A DNA stretch of 64,000 nt from Xiamenia xianingshaonis. Its GTDB lineage: Bacteria; Actinomycetota; Coriobacteriia; Coriobacteriales; Eggerthellaceae. The notes beneath the pieces were generated by a model that had not been told where the DNA came from, made no database searches, and saw nothing but the letters and a program-made list of their open reading frames with translations. Where the stretch lies: positions 1,302,001 to 1,366,000 of the forward strand of contig NZ_CP072829.1 of NCBI RefSeq assembly GCF_017945865.1, given 5' to 3'. This document shows positions 48,601-63,600 of this stretch, in pieces (position 1 is the stretch's first letter; every line of letters starts with the position of its first letter). Both the position numbers and the translations under genes were made by a program.

Positions 48601-51600
48601 GCATTCGGATCTTTGGCCGCAAACTCGATCTTGAACAACGTGTATTCCGTCGAGTTCGAGTAATCCTTTGGAACGACGTCGGCAAACGCCTTGCCGTGGG
48701 AATAATCGTTGTTCATGCCACCCACGCCATATTCCGAATAGCTGATCGCCGAGCGATAATTCATCGATCCGCCATAATCAAGCTGAGACTTATTCTCGGT
48801 TCCCAAAACAGTCACGTTCACCTTCATGTGCTCCACAGAGCCCTCTTTGAACACGCGCTTGTCGGTAACGTCGTGGCCGTTTTTGTCATACCACTTGTAC
48901 TGTATTACCTGGCTGAGATAATCCTCGGTAATCTCCTCGCCGCCCGAGGCACCGTTGTATCCGCACGCCTGCTTCAGGTATTTCGTCGGAATGCGCTCGA
49001 TGAACACCGGGTCGTACACCTCGCTCACGCCGCTCGTGTTGTAGCGCGTCGAAATGCAGTCTTCGTATTCCGGATCGTAGTTTTCGTTGTTGGGAACGCC
49101 GCCCACGTTTTCCAGCCCAAACGTGTAGCCGTACTCGTGATCGTTGATCTCGTTGTAGCGGGCGTTGATGGCGGTGTCCTTGTACCAGAAAGTCTCGCCG
49201 GCAACATACCCGGTCTTTTGCTTCGCGTCAGCGTCGTACGGTGCGGCCGCCTGCCCCGCCGTCTGGAACGCCTGAGTCTGGAAGCGAACGTTGGGCACCT
49301 TGCGGAAGATGGCGATCTTGTTAGACCTGGCAAACCCATCCTGACGCGTCTGCCACCCATTGAGAATAGGTTGGACCGAATCCATGAGCCCGTCGTCTTT
49401 CAAGGGAAGCCTGGTGCCTGCAGATTCGTCGTGCATGTGGTTGTAGGCAACGTCCACGTTGTATTCCGCCGTGCAATATTCGTTCTGCTGTGTCAACGGC
49501 GTAGCGTACACGAGGTCTCGCTTGTCGTAGTAGCGCCCGACGCCCTTGATGGTAACAGCGTTGAGGCCGTACGGGGCTGTGTTGCCCACGTTGTCGTTTG
49601 GCGGCACGCTGAAGTAGGTCCAACGCAGCGCCAGAACGTCGCGATAGATGTTCGTATCGGCAAGCGAGTCGGTCCCTTTGACGGTAGTTGAATAAGACGG
49701 GTCCTTGTAATAGGCATGCAGTTTGTCGAAGGACAGCCAACCCTCATTTTGTACGTAGTACTCTTTCAGTACTTCATTGCGACAAGAACCATTGGCAGGC
49801 GTCCTCGTCTTAAAGTAATCGAGATCATACGTGTCAGTCGTATTGTAAGCCTTCGCTACATTGTCGATCTTGGCATCATAACCAGTGTATGGCCGCACAC
49901 CACCCGGAATGTTATTCGGGTAGTCAATGTCGGTGCTTCCCTCGCTATAGGCCGCCGTCATCTCAAACGTTTGCTTGCCAGTCGGCTTGTTCCCATCCCA
50001 ATCCGTGCAGAAGTTCACCGTCACGCGCATGTCGGACGTATGGAAGGTGGGGTTGGAAAGCCCCGTCACTTTCAGCGTCAGGGGGTTGCCGTCCTGGTCG
50101 GCGTTCCAACTGGTCGGCGTTCCAGACACGACAGTGCGATCGTGCAGACCCTCATCGCCCGGGTCCATCTTCGCACTTTCGCGTCGCTCGTCAGTTGCTT
50201 CGTCCCACTTCGCCGTGATGTCCACGTCGAGGGTGTGATCTTTATCGCTTCTCAAGAAATCGACTTCATGGTTGTAATACTGCACCTTGGAAACCGCAGT
50301 GCCGCCGTACCACTTCTTTCCGCTGGGCGACAAAACCTGCGTATCGTGCACGTAGTCCACGGGCGTCATGCCGCCGTCGTTTAGGGACTGGAACACGTCT
50401 CCGTTGCTGGACGAATCGTTGTCGGCAATGTATTGCGCGTATCCGTGCGTCGGCTTGACCGTGAAGTACAGCTTAGCTTGCTGTCCGGTGTTGGGGTCCG
50501 AATTATGCCAGATCCGATCACCATTTTCCGGATGAGCCGGGTCGTACTCGTCGTTGCCGGTGTAGTCGTTGGTCGCCGTGCTCTCCCAGCGCCTGGACGT
50601 GTCGCGCGCGTTGTACGTCCACTTGCCATAAGAGTCATCCCAGCTCAAACCACCGTTGAAGGGTGGATTGTAGAACGGGTATCCATTAAGCAACGGGTGG
50701 TTTTGGAGCGCCGGCGTTGTCCCTGTCACGTGGTAATAATTCGTACCAGCATAAGCACCATCAGCTCGGTCGTTTTCATTCGTAATCTGCGTCACGACGC
50801 GGATCTTGACCTTCTCGTTCTTTTTCAAGCCCTCCGAAACCGTGAAGGCAGCATAGCGGTAACGCGTTTCAACACTGCCGCTCTTCGACATGTTCTGCCC
50901 CGAAGCAACCTGCGGCGTCGCATCCGTAAACAAGGCACCATCGCTGAACTGGCCCGTCACCGACGCAACGGAGTTTGGCTTCTCGATCAGCTCCCAGGCG
51001 ACGATGCGCTGCCCCCGCTTCACTTCGAACAAGCTGTAGTTTTCTTCAACGACCTTATCGTTTTCCGACGTGATGGTGAACGTGTAGTCGATGTAGTCGC
51101 CGGCATGCAGACTGCCATCGGGGATGTTGTGCCCCAAGCTGCCCGAATTGTCCGGCTTATAGCTCAACGGCTTCGTGGTGGATTTCGAATCGGCGTCGTA
51201 GGCAAACAGCTCTTTGGGCGTAGGCGAACCGTTGAGCGTGACGGACCGACCGCGATCATAGACATAGTCGATCTTGCTGATGAGGTGATCAACGTCATAG
51301 TAAACGGAATCCCAATCGTAAAACCCACTTGGAACGACCGGTGCCGAAGGGTTCTTGAACTCGACGTTCGGCGTAACCAAATAATGAATCGATCGGTCGC
51401 CATTATAGTAAGGAGCCTGCTTGCCGAACGTCGGAGTCGCATCCCAAGTCCAGCTATTGGAGTCTGTGGTAATGGCGTCGTAATTGCTCTTCTCGTGATC
51501 AACGAACACGCCCGTGTACTTGAACGCATAATTCGTCTTCGACGTCGTCGAACACATGGAGTTGCCGGAGTCGTCCACGTTGGTACGTTCGGTCGGACGC

Positions 51601-54600
51601 GTCAGCCATTCGTTGGAATCGAGCAACGTCTTATTCGGGAACGACGCGTTGGCGTTGGGTGCTTCGAAGGTGACTTCAACGCGGTAGATGCGCGCCCGCA
51701 CATATTCGGGATTGTAATCGCTGCCGGTCAGCGTGTTCGTCGGATTGGAGATGCTAGGAGAAGAAGTCTGCGCCCTATAACTCTTGTAGGTCACCTTGTC
51801 TGTTCTCGACTTCATATACGCCTGCAGGTCGTACTCGTAGTCTTGGGACTGGGCTCCCGTCCCATTGCCTGTATTGAATGAAACGGGCGCGCGATAGTTG
51901 CACAACGCAGCATCATCGGGTTTGACGTCCAGATACTTCTGCGTATTGTTATCGTCCAACCAGTGGATGCGTATGTTCGTCGCACGGAACCACTCGCCGT
52001 CGCGACCGCTGCACGTGCAATTGTCGGGACACGTATGGTTGTAGTTAGGATCAATCACTTTGCCGGTTGGGCTGTTCGCATCATCTTTCAAGCCATGCAA
52101 GTTCCAATCATTCACGCACGCCTTGCAATAGTACTTGTCGCCCGGATGCGGCGGATTGGGGTTGTTGATGAAGTCAGCGTTGTCATCGCAGGTGCGGCAG
52201 GCCAATCCCCCCTCGCACTTTTGATCTGCATTCCGTACCAGACTCTTCGGAATGGACAGCGTCATCAGGCGGAACATGCCGTCTTTGTCGGAGCTGCCAT
52301 GAGAGTTGTCCATGTCGGAAGCAAGCGTCACCTTTTTAATGTGCGCCGACATATCTTTTGAAGTGTTCCCGTCCTTCCTGTTGCGCAAACGCACTTCGTA
52401 CGTTGCCAGATTGGGCACGTCGTTCGAAGAAGCTGCCGACGAACCTTGTTTGAAGTCATAGATGCTCTTGTTGCCCCCATGCTGATCAGTATTGATCCAA
52501 GCATCCAGATCCGCTTTGATCTGCTCGGCCACGATGTAGGCCTTGTCTTCGTACTTGTCATCGTATTCGGTTTTCTTGTGTGCCTTTCGACGGTTAGGCG
52601 CGCTGTACAAAGGCGTGTTTGCAATGCCCGTGCCAGACGAACGGTGGATATAGGACTGCCCTTGAACCCTGACCGTGTTGGTAGCGTTGTCCTTCCAGTC
52701 GGGATCAAAACCGGAAATAGGCGTCGGCTGTTCCTTGAAAATGTAGGGACGCCCCTGCACCTTGAAGTCCTCCTTGATAGGAGAGGTCCTTCCGTCATCG
52801 CCGTCGGGCGTGTAATTGCCCTGGCTCGAATCGAGCGTTTCGATAGAGCGCATGGCAGCGCCGGCATAGGGGCCAAGGTGCAGCTCGTAGCTGACCACGT
52901 TTTCACCCTGTTCGAACTGCAGCTTCAGCAACGTCCACGGATCAGCACTGAGGACAAACGCCGGAGTCTTGTCAGTCTGGCGCACGAACCAGATGTTGAC
53001 ATTGTCGGCATAGGTGCCGCTGCTCCCGAACATCTTTTCAAGGCCAAAGGAATCTGCGGCGTTTTGAACAACTTCACCATCTTTGTTCAAGTATTCTATT
53101 TTGGGCGTTATCATGCCGCCGTTGTTCTCTTTGCTCTCACGCTGCGTATAGCCATGCTTGATGACATAGGTGCGCTCACTGTTGTCTATCTTCACACCCT
53201 GGTCAGTGGACTGTTCGGTAACGATCTTGATGTAGATGCGATCCTTGATCTCATCGGTCCAGTCCTTGGCCGGCTCTTCCAGCTTGATGGGGTTCTTATA
53301 CGGGTTCAAGTGCTTCCATACGCCCGAGTTCGCCGTGATGGTCAGGCCGGTTGCCAAGAAGCCGTAGTAATCGGTGTCGGACCAGCGGCACGTCTTGGGC
53401 ATGGTGTCGGAAATGATCACGTCATCGTCAGCGATGAGTTTTCCATCCCACTTGAACACGTCGCCCTTGTCGTCCTCGTCGGGCGTACCGAACGGCAGGC
53501 GGTAGAAGCCCACCGAGAAGCTGTTGTCGGAAGCAAAAGTAGCCGTCTTGGTGCTGCCGCCTTCAAGGCCCAACTTCAAGAAGTCGCTGTTGCTCGAGTC
53601 GCCTTTACGGATGTAGTTGCGGGAATGCTGGATGTTCAAGGCCGACTTGGACACCAAGTGCCGCATCTTGCCTTCCGCCCATTCAAACCAGGCACCACAG
53701 CCCTGGATGCATTGCAAGCCCGTGCAATTGAAGCTTTTGTACGAAAACTTGCCGCGCTCATCGGCGTCAGGCCGGTCGATGCGCTTGGCCGCCTTGTGCG
53801 CATTGTCGTAGCCAGTAGCCTGGTAGTCGCCGCCCACTTCAAGATCGGCTTCCACGGAGCATTCGGCCTCGCCCTCGCCATAGGCGCGACCCGTCACCTC
53901 AAACGACAGGTAATCAATGAGGTTGTCATTCTGCGCAACCGCATCGGCGTTATTGTTAACTTCGTTGTTTTCTTTGTAGGGCGGAACCTTCCCGCGCACC
54001 CACTTCGAATACCCCAACGGATTGTAGGAGGCGTCGGTCGGCAGCGTTTGGTTGATGACCAGACTGTACACCACACTTGTCACGACATTGAGTTTGGCCG
54101 TGCTCTGATAGTCTTCAAAGGGCGACTTGTAGGCATGAGTCAAATCGTTGCCATACGAAGGCACACGATTCTTATTCGCAGGGTCGGCCGGATCCTTCAT
54201 GGCAAGGTTGAGCAGGTTCAAGCGAATGTAGTGTTTGTCCGCCGAAATCGACCCATCGCTCGCATCGGTAGGCGATGGATTCCAAGATTCTTGCCTTTGG
54301 ATCGAGTCACAACCGCCCGATGTCACAGCCTGTTGGATGTCGGCATGACTCAGCTCGAGCTTCGTGCCATCGATATAGTTGACTTGCAGGTGCTCCAGGT
54401 AATCGAGCGCCTCGCGGTGCATTTTGAGGTAATAGGCATCGAACTTGTCATGCGGCAGCGTCTGCGTGAGCGTCACATGCGCACCGGTGTCGTACGTGTT
54501 CGTGCCAACGGCGCCATAGTATTCGTTGACCTGGTTGTCGGAATATTTATTGTTATGCCACGAGGTCAGGTTTTGATAGTTATCAAGACTGAGCGGCGGA

Positions 54601-57600
54601 TATATCCACGGAACGCCGTACTTTTGTACGTACCACGATTCATTGGACTTGGCATACCCACTATGTCCGGGGTAATTGCCGGTTTGAGAGCTATGCCACG
54701 TGCGCATGGGAGATCTCGTGAACCCTTGTTCCATGAACAGCGTGTCCTCCGGATATTGGAAGACTTTCGGCATGGTATTCGGATACGTACGAACCTGACG
54801 GAAATCGGCAACGAAGGACGCCAGGGACTTGTAGCCCACGTCCAACGTGCCGCTTCCTTCGCCGGTGGCCCATTTGTCTGCGCCTTTCAGGTGCCCCGTA
54901 TCATTGGAACCCTTGCTGGCGCCGGTGAAGCGCGAACTGCCGCCTTCGCCCGAACCGATGGGGTTGGTCGCTACCGTATTGTCGTAATAGCCCGCACGCA
55001 CCACCGTGTCGTAGTACATCTTGGACACCAGCACGCACGAGCGGTCAAGCGCCTTGACGATGTAGTTGTCTTCAGTGTTCTCCAAGCCATCAGCTTGCGT
55101 GAACCCGCACAGGCGGTTCTCGCTTTCGATAGTGATCGGGCGCTCTTCGCCCAGGGGCGAGTCCATATAGCCGATCAGTTCGATGTTCTGCGTGTTGTAA
55201 CCGTTCCCAGCGTGATACTTCGACATTTGCTTCCAGGAAACCAGCTTGATCTCGGTCAACACCTCGATGCCAAGGTCGGTCACAATTTCCTTATCGGTGA
55301 GCACCAAGTCGCCGTTCATCGTCAGCGCAATGGGGTACGGATTGCCGGAAGCATTCGTCGTCGTAAAGCCTGTGAGCTTGCCGGTATTCGAATCCACGAC
55401 AGGCGTGAGCGTCCTGGAAACTATTAGAGGCGTTGCCCCGTTTTGGCTATACGGCTCGTAACCAGTCAAAATGATGTTGCCGATCCCGTCCGCCGGGAAG
55501 CGCGACATGAACGCCTGCCGCAAGGTCATGGTGTCGATATGGTAGCCCGTGATTTGATTGTCAGCAGCAGCTCCGACGCCGCCGACGTTTTCCGGCTGAG
55601 CCGGCAGCGACACGGTGACGTCGACGTCGTCCAACATGTTCCTCGCCGGGCTGCTGTAGGTGTAGCCATCCATATATTTCGGTTGATCGGAAGCATCGGT
55701 CCAATAACCCTTCGGTTCGGTATTGAACATGCTTGCGTAATACAAGAACGGCTTGGCGTAAGGCACCGCTACTTCAGTGCGGTCGCCATCGGTTTCGTGC
55801 ACCGGCGTGGCCGGCTGAGTATAGTCATTATTCGTAAGCTGGCTATGCACCTCCGCCGAAAGATGATTCAGGGACGCCGGAGGCGTTGGCAGCGGATCAG
55901 GCTTCTTGACCTTCGTCTGCTCGGTATAGTCGTAGCCGCCGGCAACGATCACACTCAACGGCTGGTTATAATTACCATAGAACACGTGCGAACGAACCCC
56001 AAGCGTGCCCGGGCGCGCGTCGAGCGCAGCGCAGCCGAATGAAACGTTTGTCTTGAACGCGCCTTCATCAGAGCGGTCGTAGTCGAGCGTCGCATGCAGC
56101 ATCTCGAAGTGATGGGGATACTGATAGTGTTTGTAGTCGTTGATGTCATCACTGCCATCATCGAGATCCTCATCAGCCTCATCGTTGCAGCCGCAGTCGC
56201 GAAGAGCGTTCATCTGATGGTTGTACCAATTGATGTCGCCGACCACCTTCACCTTCAGCAAGGCGTCTTTATAGTCGTAATTGCCGGCAGCTCCCTCGAT
56301 GTTGTAGTTCGGGTCAAGGCTGCCGTAGTCGATGTCGATGGAGTACAAATACATGCCGTCGTTCATCAAGGACTGCGTCTTCGTATGAGTCGTCAGATCG
56401 ATGGTTTCGGTGTCGCTGTTGCTCGTAAAGACAGCCGGCAAGAGCGTCACCGTCTGCGCGATCGGCGGCGGTGAAGCCAGATTCTGTCCCGAAACAGGGA
56501 TAATCGTGCCTTTCACGAAATTCAGTTTGACGCTCTTGAAGGTTGATTTGTTCCGCTTACGCCCGGACGTGCCGGCACGCTTCAAGTTCGTAAAGGTGAG
56601 GGTCTTGGCCCTGAAACCTTTGACGACGCCAGTGGTCGACGTCTTTTGCGACACGCTGTCAAGCGTCAGATGCAGCGTCGACGCATCGGCGCGGTTGTAG
56701 TCGCTCGACGTAAAGGTAAACTCATAGCCCTTGCCAGTATCGCCATAGCCAACGGTGGCCGGGTCATGCGAGGCACCCGAAGCAGGAATTGCCTGACCAA
56801 CGACGTCCGCCACGTGTTCATGCACTTCGACCGGCAGCTCTTCGCTCGTTTCGATGTGCCCGTAGTATTCTGCCAACGCATAGAAGTCCATCGTCGACGT
56901 CATGAGGTGGTCGGATGTCGCGCCGTGCGTGCGGGGCACGCCGTACAGGTAGGCCGTAAACGGCGCAGCACCGCTAAGCAGAGAGCTGTCCGTGGACATG
57001 AAACGCGACAAGTTCACTGTCACCATGGCGACCGGCATATGCAGATCGGTTGCGTTCTTATATCCCGCATCTCCAGGGCCGTAGTGGTAGGTTTCATTGA
57101 TCGCCTTGCACAGCTTCGTGAACTCCCCGATTTCGTCTTCAAGCGGCAGCGTCAACGTGCCGTTGTTGAACAGCTGCTTGCCCGTGGCTTGCTGGTATTT
57201 CGCCTGAGCATCCCACAGCTCCTTCATCGTGAAGGAGATCTGCGGCGTGTTGCTCTTCAGTCCCGGATTGTTCAATTCGTAGTTTGCAGTGTAACCGTAC
57301 AGCTGGATCTCGTTGACGCGGCCGGCCTTGTGCTTGATGCCGTCAGACTGCACGTCAGTCGTATTCAAGTCGCCAATCTCCAGCTTCGTGGTGACGAAAC
57401 CGCGGTCGCTGCCTAGCCCGGCATGCTCCTTGAGCGCCATGACCACATTGACGCCGTTGGCCGACGCCTTCGTATTGTTTTCCAGGGTGTACTTCCAGCG
57501 GGACCACTCGCCGATGTCCTTGCCTTCGCCCCAGCGATAAGGTGCGCCGTCATAGGGGAAGTCACGGATCTTGTTTCCGTCTTCATCAAGCTGATATTGA

Positions 57601-60600
57601 ACAGGTGCGCCAGGGTTGTCAGGGTCTGGAGGAAGCTTCTTGTATCTCGGTATGCGATGGCCCGACCCATCCAAAACGTATTCGCCGGTGCTTGGATCGG
57701 TTTCGTACTCGATCTTCGTATGGCCTCTACGGTCGTCGTACTTGCCATACTCGTATTCCATGGTCAGCTCGGGCACGACGGTATGCACCTTCATGTAGCC
57801 GGTATCTTCCTCGCCGATCCAACCATACAAGCCTTGGTTCCATGCAGGAATAGGCAGGTTCAGCTTGAACGAGCCGTTCAACTTGGCATGGTTGGGCGTA
57901 GCGCCGTCAGTCACCTTCGTCGGCATGCCCCACACGTCGATGTAGGACGTCCCGTCGGACGTGTAGTTATAGCTCGCCGGCGCAGTTGCAGGATCCTGGT
58001 TCTCGACGTTGGCCGCGAAATAGTCCAGATCGATCACTATGGACTGCAAATAGCCGCTCTTCCAAATGCCGGAGTCTTCGGTGCTCCAGTGGCCGGGAAT
58101 GCCGTAACTGTCATTCTTCAAGCGCTTGAACGTGCCCGGATGGTCTTTGAACCACTTGCGCATCTTCCTCAACTCGGCACTAACGGCCTGATCGTCCGGA
58201 TCGCCGCGACCGAGCACGTCGTTGAGGGCGTATTCTACGGAATGCTCGGTATTGTCGAGCGTGGACGCTGTCGAGCCGTTGAACTCGTTCAACTGACCGA
58301 AACCGAACTTCGCCGTCACCGTAACGTTTTCAGCAGGCATGTAGAAGTAGAACGAGCCGCCGTCGCTGAGAACCGAGCACGGCTTTCCCGTTGTTGCGCC
58401 TATGACCTTGATGTCTTTCAGCATACGGCCCGACTCGCGCGAATACGTGATGTTGACACGCGCGCGCTCCATGATGCCGGAAGCCTTGCTTACGCCCACA
58501 GTGCCGCCAGCCGACACAGGACTGGCCTGCCACTTGGCATAGATGGTCGTGTTGTCATCTGGCAGTTGAGACAAGTCAGAAACCGCCTCTTCCAACACGC
58601 CAGGCGTATTGTTTTGGTAGTCCCACCCAAGGAACTCGTGGTATTGGGCGGTCAATTGCGGCAGATGCTTGCCGTTTGCTCCTTCGATAAGATCTTGCCC
58701 GCTCACGCCCTCGATCGGGGCAAGGGTGTAACAGCCGCTGGAGTCGACCAAGGTCAGCGTGACCCCTGAGAGCGCCGCCGGATCGACCGGGTCGTTCGTG
58801 CCCGCGTCCTTCCACTTCGCCGTGAGGACAAGGGTTTCTCCCGCGGCTGGGTAAGTAATGGTACTGCCTTCTGCAGGATAAGCGTTGCCCGTAGAATCAA
58901 CCCAGCCAGCAAAAACGACACCCGCTTCGGGATAGGTCGGCTCAGGCAGAGCAACCGGGTTTCCACTTCCATCATCGACCGGCGTTCCCGCAGTTCCGAT
59001 CAGCGGATCAACCTTCACGCTGCAACCCGTGTCGAACGCTATAGCCGCCTGATCAGCGCCTATATCCCCCGGCGCTGGCTTGTTCACAGTCGGTTTGACG
59101 CCGTAATCGGTGTTCAACGTAAACGACCCCGCCGTGGGCACCATCGGCGCCATTGCGCTCTCGGCTGTGGTCGACAACACCGACAAGCCCGTAACCGGGT
59201 CAGCCGTCGTACCTTCGCCTTGTTTAAGGAACTTGAGTGTTACCGTACCAGGTATTATTTCTGTATCAGAATAGCCCTTCTCGATCGACTTCATGAACTT
59301 CTTCGAGAACGTCACCTGCTCCGTCTCGAACCCACGCCACATACCGTCAAGCTCATTAGCACTGAACTTATCGATGACCAGCTTGCTGTGGGGCAGCTTA
59401 TGGTCGGTGGGGTTCTCTATCCAGAAGCGCCAGCCCGATTGCAACTCGCCGATGAACACGTCGAGCGCACTGTCAGGAATCGGCGAGGTGTCCGTGAGCC
59501 AACTGCCGTTCTCGCTCGGCAAGCCCTTGTAGGTCAGGGACGCATCAGCGGACTGCTTCTCCGAGTACACATACACGTCCGCCCCAGGTTTCACGTTGGC
59601 GATCTTCCCGTTCAAACGTCCGGTGCGCGCCGACCATGCAGCACGCGTGTCGGTAAAGTTAAAGTCCGAGATGGGGCTGTTCGATCCCGGCGGGTAGGAG
59701 GTGCCAAACTCGCCCGCCACGTCCATATTGTCTTTCACGTTGGTCGCCTTGCCGAAGAATTCGACAATGGCCTCGTTCGCCTCTTTCACGCCGCCGTTGA
59801 AGTGGGCAAGCTCTATTTTGACCGACTTCAAATACCCACTGCCCCAAGCGCTGTAGGGAATGACGACGCTGCCATCGTTTTTGTAGTATTTCGCAAGGTC
59901 AACATCATTGTTTTGACCGTTGAACGTGAACGTCTTGGTCTGCGACGTGTAAGGCGAACCAGTGGTGAAATATGTGACGCGAACAGCTTTGATGGCGTTG
60001 CCTTTTTTACTGTTGCCCGTCAAGCCTGGAGTGTTCGGCAGCCTTTCCCACTCGGTCGCGGCCATAAAGCCGCTTGAGAAGGCCAGCTCGGTCGTCAGGA
60101 AGTCATGCATGGACAGATTGAGGTTGGCAAACAGCGGAAGGGCCCACAAACTCGAGTCCAATGTCTGGGACGACACCGTCTTCAGCTCGATGGTGCTGTC
60201 GAACATCTCATAGTCTTTGTCGAGGATGTTAGGGCCTGGGTTTACATTAGAACCATAAAGAGGCGTAGCAGGCCATGACCATCCTCCAACCGGAACCCCA
60301 GCATAGCCCGACAAGTCGGAATAGTTCGTGAATTGGAACTGATACGCCGCGCCCAATTCATCGAAATACGCATCACTTGTAGTCGAATAGCTCAATTCTG
60401 GAGCGCTGGCGCCACCGTACTTCAAAGCGTGGGACAACGTGTTGTCCATATAGGTGCGGCCTTCGACCTTCGGCGAAGTGGGAGCGATTTGCGCGAACAG
60501 ACGGCCGTAATCGTACGAGCACGTCTTTTCATTGTACTCGTTCAAATGTTCGCCCCAGTGCTCATTCGGGTCTTCTGACGGAGCGGTCTCGGTATAGCGG

Positions 60601-63600
60601 TTCCACTCGTCCACGTCATAGTTCGACTGCACAATGCCCGGCAAATCGACGATCTCATACTTACGGTCGGGATCGTACACGTAAGTACTGTTATCAAGAT
60701 TGGTCTTGCTTGGCGAGTCGATGGTGTAGCCGAACACATCGATGAACGTCTTGGTGGTTTGCACATTTGTGTCGTGGTTCACCGCATTGTTGCCAAAAGT
60801 CTTGAACACGACTGACACCTGGGCCAAGTCCCTACGCTGAGCAGCGGGAGATGGGGTGCCCCATACCTCTTCTTTGATCAGCAGGTTGCCGTCATTGGTC
60901 ATGCTCACGCCTGCCGGGAACTGTTTCGTGCCGTTGATCCAATCCGCCAGATCGGTCAGATACAGCACATGCTTCGCAGGTGTCGCACCCGCAGGGATCG
61001 ACACATGGTCAACGCCGTACGGGAACGTGTAAAAGACGATCTTTTCCACCTGGTTGCCAGCGGCCAGGACCAAATCATGACCGATGGTCAGCTCGGTAGT
61101 ATGGAAGCCGTTGTTGCCGATAAGGCCATTCGTTTCGTAGCCCCTCGCATCTTCGCGATAGTTGATCACAGACGGTCCATAGCCATCGTAATTCCAGCCA
61201 ATGGTATTGGGCTTCATACGGCCCAGCGTGACTACCGCGCCACCGTATTGGATGGAGGAGCCACCAAGCTGCTGGGCGTTGTTGACAGGATCAGGGAAGC
61301 TCACCGACTCGTCGTCTTCGATGGAAATGGTTTCCATGGGTATGGCGCTTTGGTTCGTGACGACCGCGCGATAGCCCGAGCGCTCGACCAGGTAGTACGC
61401 CCGCGGGTAGGTCCAGTATCGGCGCGGAGAATTGAAGTCATTCAGCTGCGTTTCATAGAACGGCAAGGGGGAGGTGCCGTCCATGTAGGTGTTGAGCTTG
61501 TTGTAGTCACGTTCCACATACGAATACATGTCCATCTGCGGACGATATTGCGGCATGCCGATCATCAGCTCGGCATCGTCGTAGCCGTGCGCGTTCCATG
61601 TGGCAAGCAGCGGATCGGTGTAATTTGTGCGCAGATCGCCCTCCATGTGCTGGTCGAAGCGATAGTCGCCAAAGCCGTAGTATTCCACGAAAGCGGACGG
61701 ACCGCTGTAGATGCCGTTCTGGAAGCCCGTCATGGGAATGCCCAGGCTGCGGAAGTAGTTCTTCTTGCCCCAGGCGAGCTTGTTGATGACCAGGCCTTGG
61801 TTGGTCACCGTCAACGCCCCTGCAGGCACATCGTACTCTTGCCCCAGCGGCAACGAAGCGATTTCTTCGGACGCTTTAAAGGCCTTCGACTGTTGACCGA
61901 CGCATTTCGTCATGAGGTCATGAGCGGTCTGCGGCGCCATACCCGTGTCCGAATCGATGAACGCTCCAAGCACCTCACCAATAGGCATCGAGATGGTGCG
62001 GACCGTAGAGCCGCTCTCTCCGCTGAAACGTATGCGCAGCGCGGTCACGCCTTGCTTCATTTGGCCTAGATCGTTCTCGTCCGGTGTGACGGCGCGTTCG
62101 AACACGCCCTTGGACACGAGCACCTTCGTCACGTTCAAGTCGACGTTCTTGCCGCTCATGGCCTGATTAGAACCGGCATAGGAATCCATGGCAATGTCGT
62201 CGGTTTCGAACATGGCATGCGGCATGGTCTTGTCGGTCACGTCGGACGTGAGCGTGAAACGCCAGCCCGAACCGTATTCGCCGTAGTCGCCGCGCTTGAA
62301 CAGGTCGTCAAGCTGACTACCCGTCGCCGCACCCACGTCAGACGCCGTGCTGAACGCCTCGGTCTTCGCCTTGTTCTTGTAGTCTTCCAAGATGCAGTTT
62401 ATTTCCGCTTCGCCTTCTTTTTCCGTGTCGGTGTCTTCGTACTTCCACGCGTCGGCGAGACCGTTAGGCAGCATGATCTCGAATTTCGAATTCGCCCGAA
62501 TCATACGGCCAGCTACATCGGTATAGCCATACAGCTCCACGTACAGATCGTCGTCCTTTGCGGTGCCGCCTTCGACCTTGTCGAAAATTACTTCGACCTT
62601 TTTCACGTATTGCCCGCCATCAGATCCCCATATGTCAGTATTGGTGGGAACGTATATGCCGCCATCGGCAAGCGGCGGATTGCTGCCATTGGTGTTTCCA
62701 GGGATCTCCTTTACGGAATCCGGATCGGCAGGATTGATGTTAGCGATCAAATCATCCCAGTCCTTGTCAACCGTGATCTGGCCCCCTGTCGTTTTGTCCA
62801 GGAAAGTCACTATCACTTTGTCGATACGGGTCTTTGCAAGCAACGCCTTGCTGAAACCGATCCCTTGCACGTTCAAGCCGGCAAATCCGTCGTCGATGCC
62901 GTTTTGCTGCGCCAGCACCGCATCGGTCATTTGCTGCTCGTTGCTCGTTTCGATAGACAGGCACGAGCCGGACGCAGCATCCCCTTCGTTCCACACGTAA
63001 CCCCTGAATGCAGCGCCGTATTCCATGCGCGTCGCAGTAACCGGGTCGTGAGTTTCTACGTCGTTGAAGAACTCATATGCTTTATCGCTGTCGTGATAGA
63101 CGTCCGGTGCGATGTTGCGCTCCAGGTCATTGTCGGCAACGGTGCGCAGCGGCGTGGCGCTCACCGCCGTAGGGCTCGTCGTTTCTGGCTGGTAGGTGGC
63201 ATATAGTTCATGTTCTATCTTCGGCTTGCCCAAGCGAATGCGCATGGCCGTATTGTCGTAGTCGCAGGAATAGAATTGCAGATGGTCATCGTTGGCACCG
63301 TCAGTCTCATCAGGATCGCGTACGATGCTGTTCCACTTTTGGCTATTCAGATAGTTCACCGTGAAGTTGCTGTCAAGAGTCAGCCATTCTTCGTAGTTCA
63401 TATAATGTCCCATTAAAGAACCGTTGGATTTTGCTAGAATGGCTGGCTGGTTTTTCTTGACCAACGGCATAAAGTAGTTCTCATTCACGTCTGGCGAATC
63501 TATGGGATAGCCGAAAAAGTCGATGAACGCCGTATCGCCGGAAACGTCTCCCGCGAAACTGTTCAGCGCTATCTTGACCTTCCGAAGGTCTCCGTCGTCC

